The notes beneath the pieces were generated by a model. The model ran no database searches. It was not told the origin of the DNA and saw nothing but the letters and a program-made list of their open reading frames with translations. Below, piece by piece: positions 52,890-61,619 of a stretch of 64,000 nucleotides of DNA. The position numbers and the translations under genes were made by a program. Origin of the DNA: Bradyrhizobium roseum (GTDB lineage: Bacteria > Pseudomonadota > Alphaproteobacteria > Rhizobiales > Xanthobacteraceae); contig NZ_CP129212.1 in NCBI RefSeq assembly GCF_030413175.1, positions 558,001 to 622,000 of the forward strand. The letters are read 5' to 3'. Numbering within the stretch: position 1 is the first letter of the stretch; each line of letters starts with the position of its first letter.

Positions 52890-53657
52890 ATGCCAGCGCC
52901 GGACAAGCAGCTTTCCGCCGAGCAAAGCCGGCAGATCGCCGACACTATTCGCGAGGAAATCGCCCGCCGCCACATTTCCCGGCAATCGCTGGCGGAGCTT
53001 GCCAAGCTCAGCCTCTCGACGCTGGAAAAGGTGCTGGGCGGCCGCCGCCCGTTCACGCTCGCCACAACTGTCCGTATCGAGCAAGCGCTTGGTGTCTCCC
53101 TGCGCAAAGCGCCTGACGCGATGCCGTCTGCCGTGCCCAATGGCAACGGCGACATTGCGCCCGACGGGCTGGGCGCCTATTCGCGCCGCGCGGTGGCCTG
53201 GATCGAGGGCACCTACGTCACCGTGCGCCCGTCGTTCGGCGACAGGGAGGCAGTCTTCGCCTACCGCACCGGAATCTCCTGGGACGATGCGGCGTCTTGC
53301 CTGGTATTTCACGAAAGTGAACGGCAGGACGCGGCCTTCACCCAGTTCGGCGAAGTGGCGGTGCCGAACCAGTCCGGCCACATCTATCTCGTCACCAACC
53401 GGCACGGCCAGCACCGCCTGATCACGGTGGCGCGGCTGGCGATCTCCGGCGAGATGTACGGCATCATCACCACGCTGCTCGCCGGCCGCGGCTCGCTGCT
53501 GACGCCGATCGCAGCGCCAATCGCCTATTTGCCTATCAAGATGGTTACCGATCCAACCTTCGGCCGGATTTCGGCCAATGACCCCAATTACGCGCAATAT
53601 CGCCAGCATTTGCGGCGCACGACGGATGAACCGTTCGCGATGTTCCTGCCGGGCTAG
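52890..53657 (+). CDS. HTH (XRE-like) regulator with C-terminal sensor-like domain
   Basis: The protein has 255 residues from ATG 52890, preceded by GAGCAGGGG. An HTH of XRE type lies at about 28-55 (SRQSLAELAKLSLSTLEKVL). A domain of about 150 residues follows that I do not recognise (ISWDDAASCLVFHESERQDA, then HIYLVTNRHGQHRLITVARL); it may bind a ligand. It is divergent from the sortase target gene with a 187-base shared upstream region, so it may regulate the sortase locus. That link is positional only. Confidence 0.8.
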   Translation: MPAPDKQLSAEQSRQIADTIREEIARRHISRQSLAELAKLSLSTLEKVLGGRRPFTLATTVRIEQALGVSLRKAPDAMPSAVPNGNGDIAPDGLGAYSRRAVAWIEGTYVTVRPSFGDREAVFAYRTGISWDDAASCLVFHESERQDAAFTQFGEVAVPNQSGHIYLVTNRHGQHRLITVARLAISGEMYGIITTLLAGRGSLLTPIAAPIAYLPIKMVTDPTFGRISANDPNYAQYRQHLRRTTDEPFAMFLPG

Positions 53658-53835
53658 TGCTCGCCAGCCTTGCATTTCCTGCGAAATAGCGTATATGGCT
53701 TCTATTCGAATGACCGCTCTGCCTTGTTGACCACGCCGAAACCGGCCCCAATCCCCAAGACATCGTTAAATCGGATGAAGCCTGCGCGGAGGTCGTGCAG
53801 GCACAAGCGCTTTCGCGCATCTTGGAGATAGTGAC

Positions 53836-54045
53836 ATGGCTACCGGAACAGTTAAGTGGTTCAACGCGACCAAGGGTTTTGGCTTCATCCAGCCGGATGA
53901 TGGCAGCACCGACGTTTTCGTTCACATCAGCGCCGTTGAGCGTGCGGGCCTGAGCTCGCTCAATGAAGGCCAGAAGATCTCGTTCGAAGCGAAGAAGGAC
54001 CCGATGCGCGGCAAGACCAGCGCCGAGAACCTTCGCGTCGACTAA
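53836..54045 (+). CDS. Cold-shock protein (CspA family)
   Basis: A 69-residue single cold-shock domain with RNP1 KGFGFI (13-18) and RNP2 VFVHI (27-31); full-length and typical. TTGGAG sits about nine bases before the ATG. The 178-base leader upstream could hold thermosensitive structure as in other csp genes, but I see no definite element. A strong intrinsic terminator follows at 54110-54138. It binds single-stranded RNA or DNA as an RNA chaperone. Confidence 0.97.
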   Translation: MATGTVKWFNATKGFGFIQPDDGSTDVFVHISAVERAGLSSLNEGQKISFEAKKDPMRGKTSAENLRVD

Positions 54046-54109
54046 AGGTTGCCGATTACGGATTTCCACGGATGTACTGGGATCCACTGATTTGCTTCTG
54101 ATACGAGTG

Positions 54110-54138
54110 CCCGCCGGTGATGAACCGGCGGGTTTTTT
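54110..54138 (+). terminator. Intrinsic terminator of the cold-shock gene
   Basis: CCCGCCGGT (54110-54118) pairs perfectly with ACCGGCGGG (54124-54132) over a five-base loop, followed by six T (54133-54138). This is a textbook rho-independent terminator 65 bases after the csp stop. It also faces the convergent acyl-CoA ligase gene. Confidence 0.93.
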
Positions 54139-54171
54139 GTTGTTGCCTCATCTACAGTTCTTTCTCACCCG

Positions 54172-55719
54172 CTACGAAACGACCTTGTCCGTCGCCTTCA
54201 CCGCGTTGAACTTCTCCCGCAGCGTCGGCTTGTGAATCTTCCCCGTCGCGTTGCGCGGCAGCGCATCGACGAACTCGATCAGCTTCGGACACTTGAACCG
54301 TGCCAGGTTGGCGGCGCAATGCGCGTGGATTTCCGCGGGCGTCAGCGTGTGGCCGGGCTTCACGGCGACAATCGCCATGCCGACCTCGCCCCATTGCTCG
54401 TTCGGCACGCCGATGATCGCAGCCTCCGCGATCGCGGTGAGCTGATGCAGCACGCTCTCGACCTCGGCCGGATAGACGTTTTCGCCGCCGGAGATGTACA
54501 TGTCCTTCCAACGGTCGACGATGTAGTAGAAGCCATCTTCATCGACGCGCGTGGCGTCGCCGGTGTGCAGCCAGCCGTCGGTGAACGACGACGCGTTGGC
54601 GTCCGGCCGGTTCCAGTAGCCCGGCGTGACGTTCGGTCCCCTGACCCAGAGTTCGCCGAGCTCGCCGACACCGGCATCGGTGCCGTCGGGGCGGACGATC
54701 CGCACTTCCGTATGCAGCACCGGCTTGCCGGACGAGCCGGCCTTGCGCGCGGCGTCCTCCTTGTCGAGGGTGAGCACGGCCGGGCTGGTCTCCGTCATGC
54801 CGTAGCCTTGTTGCAGCGCGACGCCGCGTTCTTCCCACACTTTCAGCAGCGGCACCGGCATCGGCGCGCCGCCGACCCCGCCGATCACCAGCCGGCTGAA
54901 GTCGGCCGTGGCGAACGCCGGATGCTGCGCCATGAACTGATAGATCGAGGGCACGCCGAAAAACTGGTTGATGCCGTGGGCGGGATCGCTGATCAGCTGC
55001 AGCGCCAGGCCGGGATCGAACGCGCGCATGATCAGGACAGTGCCGCCGGCATGCAGCACCGGGTTGGTGTAGCAATTCAGCCCGCCGGTATGGAATAGCG
55101 GCAGCACCGTGAGCAGCACGCTCGATGGCGAGATATAGGCGGGGCCGCCGAGATTGACGCAATTCCAGAACGTCATGCCATGGGTGATGATCGCGCCCTT
55201 GGGCTGCCCCGTCGTGCCCGAGGTGTACATGATGGTCGAGATGTCATCGAGCGTGACGATCTCGGCGCGATCGAGCGGCGGCGCCGCCGCAATAGCCGCC
55301 TCGTAGGAACCGCCGGCGCCGAACCGCAGCGCGGACGAAACGCCGCAAAGTTTTGCGACCGTGAGCGCGACTTCGGCGAGGTCATCATCGTGGATCATCA
55401 CTTTCGGCGAGGCGTCGCCGACGATGAACTGCAACTCCGGCACCGTCAGCCGCGTGTTCAACGGCAGGAACACCGCGCCGATCCGGAAGCAGGCGAACTG
55501 CACCTCCAGCGTATCGGTCGTGTTCAGCGCCAGCACCGCAACGCGGTCGCCACGCGCGACGCCCAATGTGTCGCGCAGGTGAGTGGCGAGCCGCGAGACG
55601 CGCGCGTCGAGCTGCGCGTAGGAGAGGCGGCGTTCGGTCGCGAGGTCGACGGCCGCGATCTTGTCCGGCGTGCGGCGGCCGAAATGCGCGATCCAGTCAT
55701 AATAGCGAACGGACGACAT
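54172..55719 (-). CDS. AMP-forming acyl-CoA synthetase (fatty-acid/aromatic acid CoA ligase)
   Basis: The protein has 515 residues from ATG 55719, chosen for the GGAGGAAGC ribosome binding site directly upstream (the longer frame adds 18 odd residues). ANL-superfamily motifs: P-loop TIMYTSGTTGQPKGAI (near 161-176), GYGMTETSP, the hinge WLHTGDATRVDEDGFYYIVDRWKD, and the catalytic lysine in LPRNATGKIHKP near the C-terminus. It activates a carboxylic acid to acyl-AMP and then acyl-CoA. The medium/long-chain fatty acid branch seems likely, but the substrate is not determined. It is monocistronic and convergent with csp. Confidence 0.92.
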   Translation of the reverse strand: MSSVRYYDWIAHFGRRTPDKIAAVDLATERRLSYAQLDARVSRLATHLRDTLGVARGDRVAVLALNTTDTLEVQFACFRIGAVFLPLNTRLTVPELQFIVGDASPKVMIHDDDLAEVALTVAKLCGVSSALRFGAGGSYEAAIAAAPPLDRAEIVTLDDISTIMYTSGTTGQPKGAIITHGMTFWNCVNLGGPAYISPSSVLLTVLPLFHTGGLNCYTNPVLHAGGTVLIMRAFDPGLALQLISDPAHGINQFFGVPSIYQFMAQHPAFATADFSRLVIGGVGGAPMPVPLLKVWEERGVALQQGYGMTETSPAVLTLDKEDAARKAGSSGKPVLHTEVRIVRPDGTDAGVGELGELWVRGPNVTPGYWNRPDANASSFTDGWLHTGDATRVDEDGFYYIVDRWKDMYISGGENVYPAEVESVLHQLTAIAEAAIIGVPNEQWGEVGMAIVAVKPGHTLTPAEIHAHCAANLARFKCPKLIEFVDALPRNATGKIHKPTLREKFNAVKATDKVVS

Positions 55720-56070
55720 GCTTCCTCCACATCCAGCGGTCTCGCGCCGCCTGTTTTGCTTGACGGCTTTCAATCTAGCAGATGAGGCGGCGGACGGGGA
55801 TGCTGTCTTGCGTGGAGTGGCTGAGATGATGGCTGTTGGGCGAGTCGGCGTTAGTCGTCTCTGGAATACAGGATCATCCGCCGTCGCGGATGATGACGAG
55901 CCGCTGGCGCTATTTCTCCGTCGTCATTCCGGGGCGCGCGAAGCGCGAACCCGGAATCCAACTCTCTGCTGTGCTTGCTGCCCAATGGATTCCGGGTCTG
56001 CGCCCAAGAGGGCGCATCCCGGAATGACGGCGGTGGATGGCGCGATCACCTCACGCCTTGCAATGCAACC
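55720..56070. other. Non-coding gap holding hairpin and palindromic repeat
   Basis: 351 bases without a credible gene between the start of the acyl-CoA ligase and the stop of the psiE-like gene. It contains a 9-bp hairpin with a 4-base loop (ATCATCCGC 55873-55881 / GCGGATGAT 55886-55894) and the repeat listed separately. The hairpin could end leftward psiE transcription, though it lacks a U tract. Confidence 0.6.
55923..56028. repeat. Intergenic nested palindromic repeat (CATTCCGGG family)
   Basis: The outer arms GTCATTCC (55923-55930) and GGAATGAC (56021-56028) enclose perfect 12-bp inner arms ACCCGGAATCCA (55949-55960) and TGGATTCCGGGT (55986-55997). I recognise this general pattern as a dispersed intergenic element of Bradyrhizobium-type genomes. 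It is distinct in sequence from the repeats at 47.1 and 50.2 kb. Confidence 0.75.
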
Positions 56071-56553
56071 TCATCCGTCTCTCGCCGCGATGATTTCGCC
56101 TGGCTGCCCTTGGTCGCGCACCAGCCAATAGACGGCGCCCAGCGCGAGGATGGCTGCGGCTAGCGCCAGCAGATGGAAGGCATCCGTGGTCGACAGATCG
56201 AGAATGATCAATTTGCGCACCACCGCCAGCAACGCAATCAGGATGACAGAGCGTACCTGCACAACACTGTCGCGCCGCTCCGCCACCACCAGCAGGGAGC
56301 GCTTGAACTCGAGTGCAATAATGACGGTAAAGATCATGCCGAACACGGTCTGGAACACGCCATGATCAGTCGGGTCGAGATTGGTTGCCCAGATGCTGAG
56401 AAGAATTTTCAGCGTCAGATTCCACAGCGCGAGGGCAATGATGATGGCGATCAGCGCGGTCAGCATCAGAATGCAGACGTGCTCGAATTTTTGGTAAAAC
56501 GTCAGCGGCTCGAACGACAGGCGCAGGTCAGAAAAGTCTTTTTTCAAAGGCAT
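56071..56553 (-). CDS. PsiE-family membrane protein
   Basis: A 160-residue protein from ATG 56553 with GGAG six bases upstream. Four hydrophobic helices (about 30-50, 72-88, 100-120, 130-148) and the segment ILMLTALIAIIIALALWNL, with a later LEFKRSLLV, fit the phosphate-starvation-inducible PsiE family, whose biochemical role is unknown. Gly/Gln/Arg-rich tails face the cytoplasm. It is transcribed leftward, apart from its neighbours. Confidence 0.8.
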   Translation of the reverse strand: MPLKKDFSDLRLSFEPLTFYQKFEHVCILMLTALIAIIIALALWNLTLKILLSIWATNLDPTDHGVFQTVFGMIFTVIIALEFKRSLLVVAERRDSVVQVRSVILIALLAVVRKLIILDLSTTDAFHLLALAAAILALGAVYWLVRDQGQPGEIIAARDG

Positions 56554-56867
56554 TGTCGGCTCCATCCGCCATCGCGGCTTCATGCATAGCATGGTTTCGA
56601 CAATGACAGTGCCTTACCTTCGTGATGCCCGCTTTGGGTCAAGCGCGTCGTGCCGGCGACGGACCAGTGGCAGGGGCAACGCCGGAACGATAAGGTCTTC
56701 ATAACCTTGCGAGCGCTCGAGAGCCGCCACGATCCGCTCTAGATTGGCATCTGTCCGCTACGCTTCGGTGAGATGCTGCCGACACGGTTCGATTGCCAAA
56801 CCCGGATTGTTGGGGGCGCACGGGGCCGCCGCAGGATCGTCATTGATCCCGCGGCGACGCGCTAACC
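56554..56867. other. Non-coding gap, nothing recognised
   Basis: 314 bases between the stop of the Aas-like gene and the start of the psiE-like gene. Only short frames with poor composition are present. It presumably includes the psiE promoter. I see no hairpin with a T tract, RNA gene or repeat. Confidence 0.5.
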
Positions 56868-59800
56868 TCATGCGACTTCCTGTTCTGCCACTTCCTGCGC
56901 CCGCACAGCCTCGGCCGGCGTCGCAAGCTCCTTGGCCAACCTCGTCGCGCCGACATAGTCGGTCTTGCCGGAACCCAGCAGCGGCACGGTGTCGACGACG
57001 CGGATATCCGCCGGCACCGCCAGTTCAGATGCGCCGGCGCTCTTGGCCTGGCGCTGCATCGCCGACCGCTCGGCGTCCTTCTGCGTGGTCAGGAGCACGA
57101 TCCGCTCGCCCTTGCGGGCATCGGGGATCGATACCGCAACCGACATCGCCTGCGGCCACAGCGTCGCGGCCATGGCTTCGACGGCCGACAGCGAGACCAT
57201 TTCGCCGGCAATCTTGGCAAAACGCTTGGCGCGGCCCTTGATGGCGATGAAGCCGGCGGCGTCGATGGCGACGATGTCGCCGGTGTCGTGCCAGCCGCCG
57301 GCGAGCGGCTCCAGCACGCCGGGGTTTTCCGTGCGCAAGTAGCCAAGCATGACGTTCGGACCGCGCACCGACAGCCGTCCGCCTTCCTCGATGCCGGGGA
57401 CCGGATCGAGGCGGGCTTCCATCAGCGGCGACAGCCGGCCGACGGTGCCGGGACGGTTGGCCATGGGCGTGTTCATCGCCAGCACCGGCGCGGTCTCGGT
57501 GACGCCGTAGCCTTCGAGGATGCGGATGCCGTAGCGCTCCATATAGACCTGCCGCGTGCGGTCCTTGACCGCTTCCGCGCCGGCGATCACGAGGCGCAGG
57601 GTGCGGAAGTCGTAGGCATGCGCCGAGCGGGCGTAGCCGGTCAGGAAGGTATCGGTACCGAACAGGATGGTGGCGCCGGTCTGGTAGATCAGTTCCGGCA
57701 CGATCCGGTAATGCAGCGGCGACGGATACATGAAGATCGGAATGCCGGCCAACATCGGCATCATCATGCCACCCGTCAGGCCGAAGGAGTGGAACACGGG
57801 CAGCACGTTGAACACCTTGTCGTTGGCGTTGGCGTCGACGCGCGCCAGCGCCTGGGCCGCGTTGGCCAGGATGTTGCGATGGGAAAGCACGACGCCCTTC
57901 GGCGTACCTTCCGACCCCGACGTGAACAGGATCACCGCCGGGTCTTCAGCGTTGCGTGACACACGCGGTGCGGATCCGGCGAGCAGGCCGCGGACCTTGT
58001 CGAGCGCACCGATGCCGGCCCGCACGTCCTCCAGGTAGACGACGCGGGCATTGCCGGCGATGGCTGCGACCAGCTTGTCGAGCTTGCCTTTCTCGATGAA
58101 CGCCTTCGAGGTCAGCACGGTCTTGACTTGCGCAGCCTGCATCGCGGCCAGCACGTTGACCGGGCCGGCGGAGAAATTGAGCATCGCCGGCACGCGGCCG
58201 ATGGTCTGCAGCGCCATGAACACGACGGCGACGCCGGCCGAATTCGGCAGCAGCACGCCGACATTCTCACCCGCCACGGTGCCGTGCTCGAGCTTGCGGC
58301 TCAGCACCTGGGCGCCGAGGATCATCTTGCGATAGGTCAGCTTGGTGCCCAGCGCGTCTTCGATGATCGGCTTGCCGGTATCGCGGTCGCGGCGGGCATG
58401 GGCCAGCGCTTCGAACAGCGTGTGGTCCAGCATGGCGTTCTGAACCACGGCGTCGATCATGACGTCCTGCAGCGCGGCGCCGGCGGCGTTGCGGCGAAGT
58501 TTGCCCTTCAGCGCCGGATCGACCGACAGTTTCACCGGCGGCAGGATCGTGATCGTCACTTTTGGGAACCACGCGCGCTTGATCTCGCCGTTCTTCAAAT
58601 AGCTCAGGCGCGAACGCTGCGCGCCCTCGATGCGGACGGGCACGACGATCGCGTCGGCCTTGTCGGCGATCATCGCGGTGCCGTCATAGACCTTCATCAG
58701 CGAGCCCGACACGGTGATGCGGCCCTCGGGGAAGATCACCACCGGTTCGCCCGACGCCACCAGCTTGATCAGGTCGCGCGCCGCCAGCGGTTTGCTCGGA
58801 TCCATGGTGTAATGCTTGATCAGCTTCAGGAACGGCTTTGCCCACCACGCCTTGGAGATGCCGGTATCGACCGCATAGCTGGCGTCGATCGGCAGCGTGG
58901 CATGCAGCAGCGGGCCATCGACCAGGCTGACATGGTTCGGCGCGATCAGCATGCGGGTGCCTGCCGGCGGCAGGTTCTCCATGCCGCGCACCTCGACGCG
59001 AAACAGCGCACGGAACAGCAGCGCGCCGAAGTCGCGCACGCCCTCGCGGCCCCATTTGGTGAGCACGAACCAGACCGAGCCGAAGCTGGCGATCGCCAGG
59101 CCGAAGAAGATCCAGGCCACCGGAAGACCAAGCGCCTGCAATCCCGCGACCAGCAGCGAGCCGGCCACCATGAAGGCCGCCTGCAGCACGTTGCCGGCCG
59201 CGATCACGCGGGCGCGTTCCGACGGCGCGGACCATGCCTGCACCGCGGCAAAGGACGGCACCACGAACAGGCCGCCGCCCACGGCGAACAGGAAGAAATC
59301 GGCCAGCATGCGGAAGCCGGCGAAGGAGGTGACGAATGCGGCGGCGGTGACGTCGGTGCCCCGCACCGTGCTTCCAATCGCCCACGCCAGATCGAGGCCG
59401 ACGATGCCCATCACGATGGCGCCGATCGGCACCAGCGCGAGATTCGGCCGCACATGGCTGAGCTGTGCTGCAACCAGCGAACCCGCGGCAATGCCGATCG
59501 CGAACACCGCAAGGCACATCGTCACGACGCCTTCGGTGCCGCCGATATCGCCCTTGACCAGCGCGGGCAGCAACGACAGCACGATCGCGCCGACCATCCA
59601 GAACCAGGACACGATCAGCATGCCGTCCCACAGCCGCGGTTCGGCATGGAGCGACTTCAGAAGATGAACGGTAGAAGTCCAGGGATTGGCCGTGATCGGC
59701 AGGTCAGGCGCGGAGGGCTGGCTCACCGGGATGCGGGCCGCGAAGGCCCAGGACAGGACCGACAGCCCCACCACGGCCAGGCAGATCCAGCCCATATGCG

Positions 59801-60299
59801 AGGCGCCCGCGATGAACAGGCCACCGGCGATGGTGCCGATCAGGATCGCCATGAAGGTCGCGCCCTCGACCAGCGCGTTGCCGGTCGCGAGTTCGGAAAC
59901 CAACAACTGGTCGGGCAGGATCGCGTATTTCACGGGGCCGAACAGGGCGGCCACCACGCCGAACAGCGCGAGCGCCACGAACAGCAGCGGGATCGAATGC
60001 AGGTAGAAGCCGGCGGCCGCAAAGCAGGCGGCAAATATTTCGGCGAACTTCAGTCGCCGCGCGACGGTCATCTTGACGTATTTGTCGGCCAGTTCACCGC
60101 CGAGCGCCGACAGCACGAAGAACGGAAAGATGAAGACCGCACCGGCCAGCGTCACCAGCGGCGCGCCTTCTTCGGCGGCCACGCCGTAGAGCAGCATGAT
60201 GACGAGCGCATTCTTCAGCACGTTGTCGTTCAGCGCCGAGCAGAATTGCGACCAGAACAGCGGGGCGAAGCGGCGGGAGGACAGCAATTCCTTGATCAT
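56868..60299 (-). CDS. Aas-like trifunctional protein: MFS + acyltransferase + acyl-ACP/CoA ligase
   Basis: The protein has 1,143 residues with three domains. Residues about 1-410 are an LplT-like 12-helix MFS transporter (FWSQFCSALNDNVLKNALVI). About 430-620 is a PlsC-type acyltransferase with NHVSLVDGPLL (H-x4-D near 453) and FPEGRITVSGSL (near 521). About 640-1130 is an AMP-binding ligase with LFTSGSEGTPKGVV (near 790), EGYGVTET and a C-terminal GSGKTDYVG lysine. In E. coli, Aas and LplT are separate and recycle 2-acyl-lysophospholipids; here transport and both enzyme steps are fused. Likely role: lysophospholipid flip and re-acylation at the inner membrane. It is transcribed leftward away from the small hypothetical and TetR genes. 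Confidence 0.92.
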   Translation of the reverse strand: MIKELLSSRRFAPLFWSQFCSALNDNVLKNALVIMLLYGVAAEEGAPLVTLAGAVFIFPFFVLSALGGELADKYVKMTVARRLKFAEIFAACFAAAGFYLHSIPLLFVALALFGVVAALFGPVKYAILPDQLLVSELATGNALVEGATFMAILIGTIAGGLFIAGASHMGWICLAVVGLSVLSWAFAARIPVSQPSAPDLPITANPWTSTVHLLKSLHAEPRLWDGMLIVSWFWMVGAIVLSLLPALVKGDIGGTEGVVTMCLAVFAIGIAAGSLVAAQLSHVRPNLALVPIGAIVMGIVGLDLAWAIGSTVRGTDVTAAAFVTSFAGFRMLADFFLFAVGGGLFVVPSFAAVQAWSAPSERARVIAAGNVLQAAFMVAGSLLVAGLQALGLPVAWIFFGLAIASFGSVWFVLTKWGREGVRDFGALLFRALFRVEVRGMENLPPAGTRMLIAPNHVSLVDGPLLHATLPIDASYAVDTGISKAWWAKPFLKLIKHYTMDPSKPLAARDLIKLVASGEPVVIFPEGRITVSGSLMKVYDGTAMIADKADAIVVPVRIEGAQRSRLSYLKNGEIKRAWFPKVTITILPPVKLSVDPALKGKLRRNAAGAALQDVMIDAVVQNAMLDHTLFEALAHARRDRDTGKPIIEDALGTKLTYRKMILGAQVLSRKLEHGTVAGENVGVLLPNSAGVAVVFMALQTIGRVPAMLNFSAGPVNVLAAMQAAQVKTVLTSKAFIEKGKLDKLVAAIAGNARVVYLEDVRAGIGALDKVRGLLAGSAPRVSRNAEDPAVILFTSGSEGTPKGVVLSHRNILANAAQALARVDANANDKVFNVLPVFHSFGLTGGMMMPMLAGIPIFMYPSPLHYRIVPELIYQTGATILFGTDTFLTGYARSAHAYDFRTLRLVIAGAEAVKDRTRQVYMERYGIRILEGYGVTETAPVLAMNTPMANRPGTVGRLSPLMEARLDPVPGIEEGGRLSVRGPNVMLGYLRTENPGVLEPLAGGWHDTGDIVAIDAAGFIAIKGRAKRFAKIAGEMVSLSAVEAMAATLWPQAMSVAVSIPDARKGERIVLLTTQKDAERSAMQRQAKSAGASELAVPADIRVVDTVPLLGSGKTDYVGATRLAKELATPAEAVRAQEVAEQEVA

Positions 60300-60552
60300 G
60301 ACTAATTCCTGTTACGTCGGCCGGGCAATCCCGGGCGTGGTATGGAAATCGTGGGCTAATGAACGTTAAGCGATGGCGGATCGCGCAGAAGTTGCGTCTG
60401 ATGTGTGAAGTGGTCGCCGGCAACGCTTGCCTTGAAAACTTGTACGGAAAGTTATCCGGGCATGGTCGCGAGGAACCCGCTTGATGATTTGCCGCGGCAT
60501 AGTGATCCCTTTCTTACGATCGGAGACACATTTGAACCGAAGCGGCGGCGGC

Positions 60553-60807
60553 TCAGGTCAGGTAGTGCAGGGAGGCGAACGGCGACAGCGAGCGCTTCCA
60601 CGGCGCGCGGGGACGATGGGCGTTCCTCATCGCGCGCAGGCGGCGCGCCGACTGCCGGCGGGCCAGAACCCCGCCGACGTCGCAGGCATTGGCCATGCGC
60701 TCGATCGGCGCGGTGGCGATGTGGACGACAATTTTGCCGAATCCCTTCACGAGTTCGATGGCATCGGCGATGAACGTGGTGGTCAGGCGGGAAACAAGGG
60801 TTTGCAT
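60553..60807 (-). CDS. Small hypothetical protein divergent from TetR
   Basis: An 84-residue protein from ATG 60807, chosen for GGAGG eight bases upstream (an ATG nine codons earlier lies inside the operator palindrome). The N-terminus (LTTTFIADAIELVKGFGKIVV) is amphipathic or weakly hydrophobic; the C-terminal half is Arg-rich. No family is recognised. Its position, head-to-head with the TetR gene across a palindrome, suggests it is TetR-controlled. Confidence 0.55.
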   Translation of the reverse strand: MQTLVSRLTTTFIADAIELVKGFGKIVVHIATAPIERMANACDVGGVLARRQSARRLRAMRNAHRPRAPWKRSLSPFASLHYLT

Positions 60808-60827
60808 CGGGGCAGCCTCCAGGTAAA

Positions 60828-60840
60828 TGAACATTGTTCA
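60828..60840. promoter_or_regulatory. Palindromic operator, probably for the adjacent TetR
   Basis: TGAACATTGTTCA is a perfect 6+1+6 palindrome, 20 bases from the small hypothetical's start and 17 bases from the TetR GTG. The symmetric site between divergent genes is typical of TetR autoregulation. It may also act on the Aas-like gene further left. Confidence 0.7.
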
Positions 60841-60857
60841 AAACATATAGGGCAAAC

Positions 60858-61496
60858 GTGAGCAACGCTCAAGAAGAATCTTCGCGGGACCGCAAAAAAA
60901 CTTTGCGGCGCCACCTGATGATCGAGACGGCGCGAGGCAGAATTGCTGCTAATGGATTGAGATCATTGAAGGTTCGGGATGTCGCCGAGGCTGCCGATTG
61001 CTCGATCGGAAGCGTCTATAACGAGTTCGGGGACTTCGACGGCCTGATCCTGACGGTCAATCGGGAGACGGTTCAGGCCCTGACGGACGCACTGGTCGCG
61101 GTTCCCGCCGAAAACCCGGTCAGCCAGCTCCATGGACTGGCCGAGACCTACCTGTCTTTCGCGGCCGATCACGCCAATCTGTTGCGCGCGCTGTTCGAAC
61201 ACCGGATGGAGGACGACCGGCCGTTCCCGGAAGACATTTTGCTGATGGTGATGCAGGCCTTTGCGCTGATGCATGAGCCACTGGTGCGGCTGTTGCCCGA
61301 CCGCGATCCGGAACAGGTGGTGCTGCTGGCGCGCACGATGTTCTCCGCCGTGCACGGCATCATTTCGCTCGGCCTGGAAGAGCGAATGGTCGCGGTGCCG
61401 CCGGAAAAGCTGCGCCAGCAACTGGCGCAGTTCGTGGACACACATTTGGCGGGTTTGGGAATTGAGCTTGATAAAGCGCGGGACGGCGACGGCTGA
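60858..61496 (+). CDS. TetR/AcrR-family regulator
   Basis: The protein has 212 residues from GTG 60858. The frame opens at TTG 60834, but that would put the operator inside the gene. The HTH (RSLKVRDVAEAADCSIGSVYNEFGDFDGL, helices about 35-62 of the frame) is followed by an all-helical ligand domain with MEDDRPFPEDILLMVMQAF. It lies beside the Aas-like lipid gene and the small hypothetical, so an acyl-CoA or lipid-type ligand is plausible but unproven. No output target other than its own region is visible. Confidence 0.9.
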   Translation: MSNAQEESSRDRKKTLRRHLMIETARGRIAANGLRSLKVRDVAEAADCSIGSVYNEFGDFDGLILTVNRETVQALTDALVAVPAENPVSQLHGLAETYLSFAADHANLLRALFEHRMEDDRPFPEDILLMVMQAFALMHEPLVRLLPDRDPEQVVLLARTMFSAVHGIISLGLEERMVAVPPEKLRQQLAQFVDTHLAGLGIELDKARDGDG

Positions 61497-61619
61497 CCCT
61501 GAACGCAGTACGTTCGGTCACGCCGCGATCGTGACGCGCGCAAGATATGCCGGCCATCAACAGGCTTGATTCTGTTGCTCCCGCGAGATTAGCTCCAGCC
61601 GAGCGTTCGGGGAAATCGC

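Noticed and set aside
52703..53155. Longer N-terminus of the sortase target (extra 151 codons)
   Set aside because: It overlaps the divergent regulator gene, has no protein-like character, and a good ribosome binding site supports ATG 52702.
58128..60305. Rightward frame of 725 codons opposite the Aas-like gene
   Set aside because: His/Arg/Asp/Gln-rich shadow of a clear three-domain protein on the other strand.
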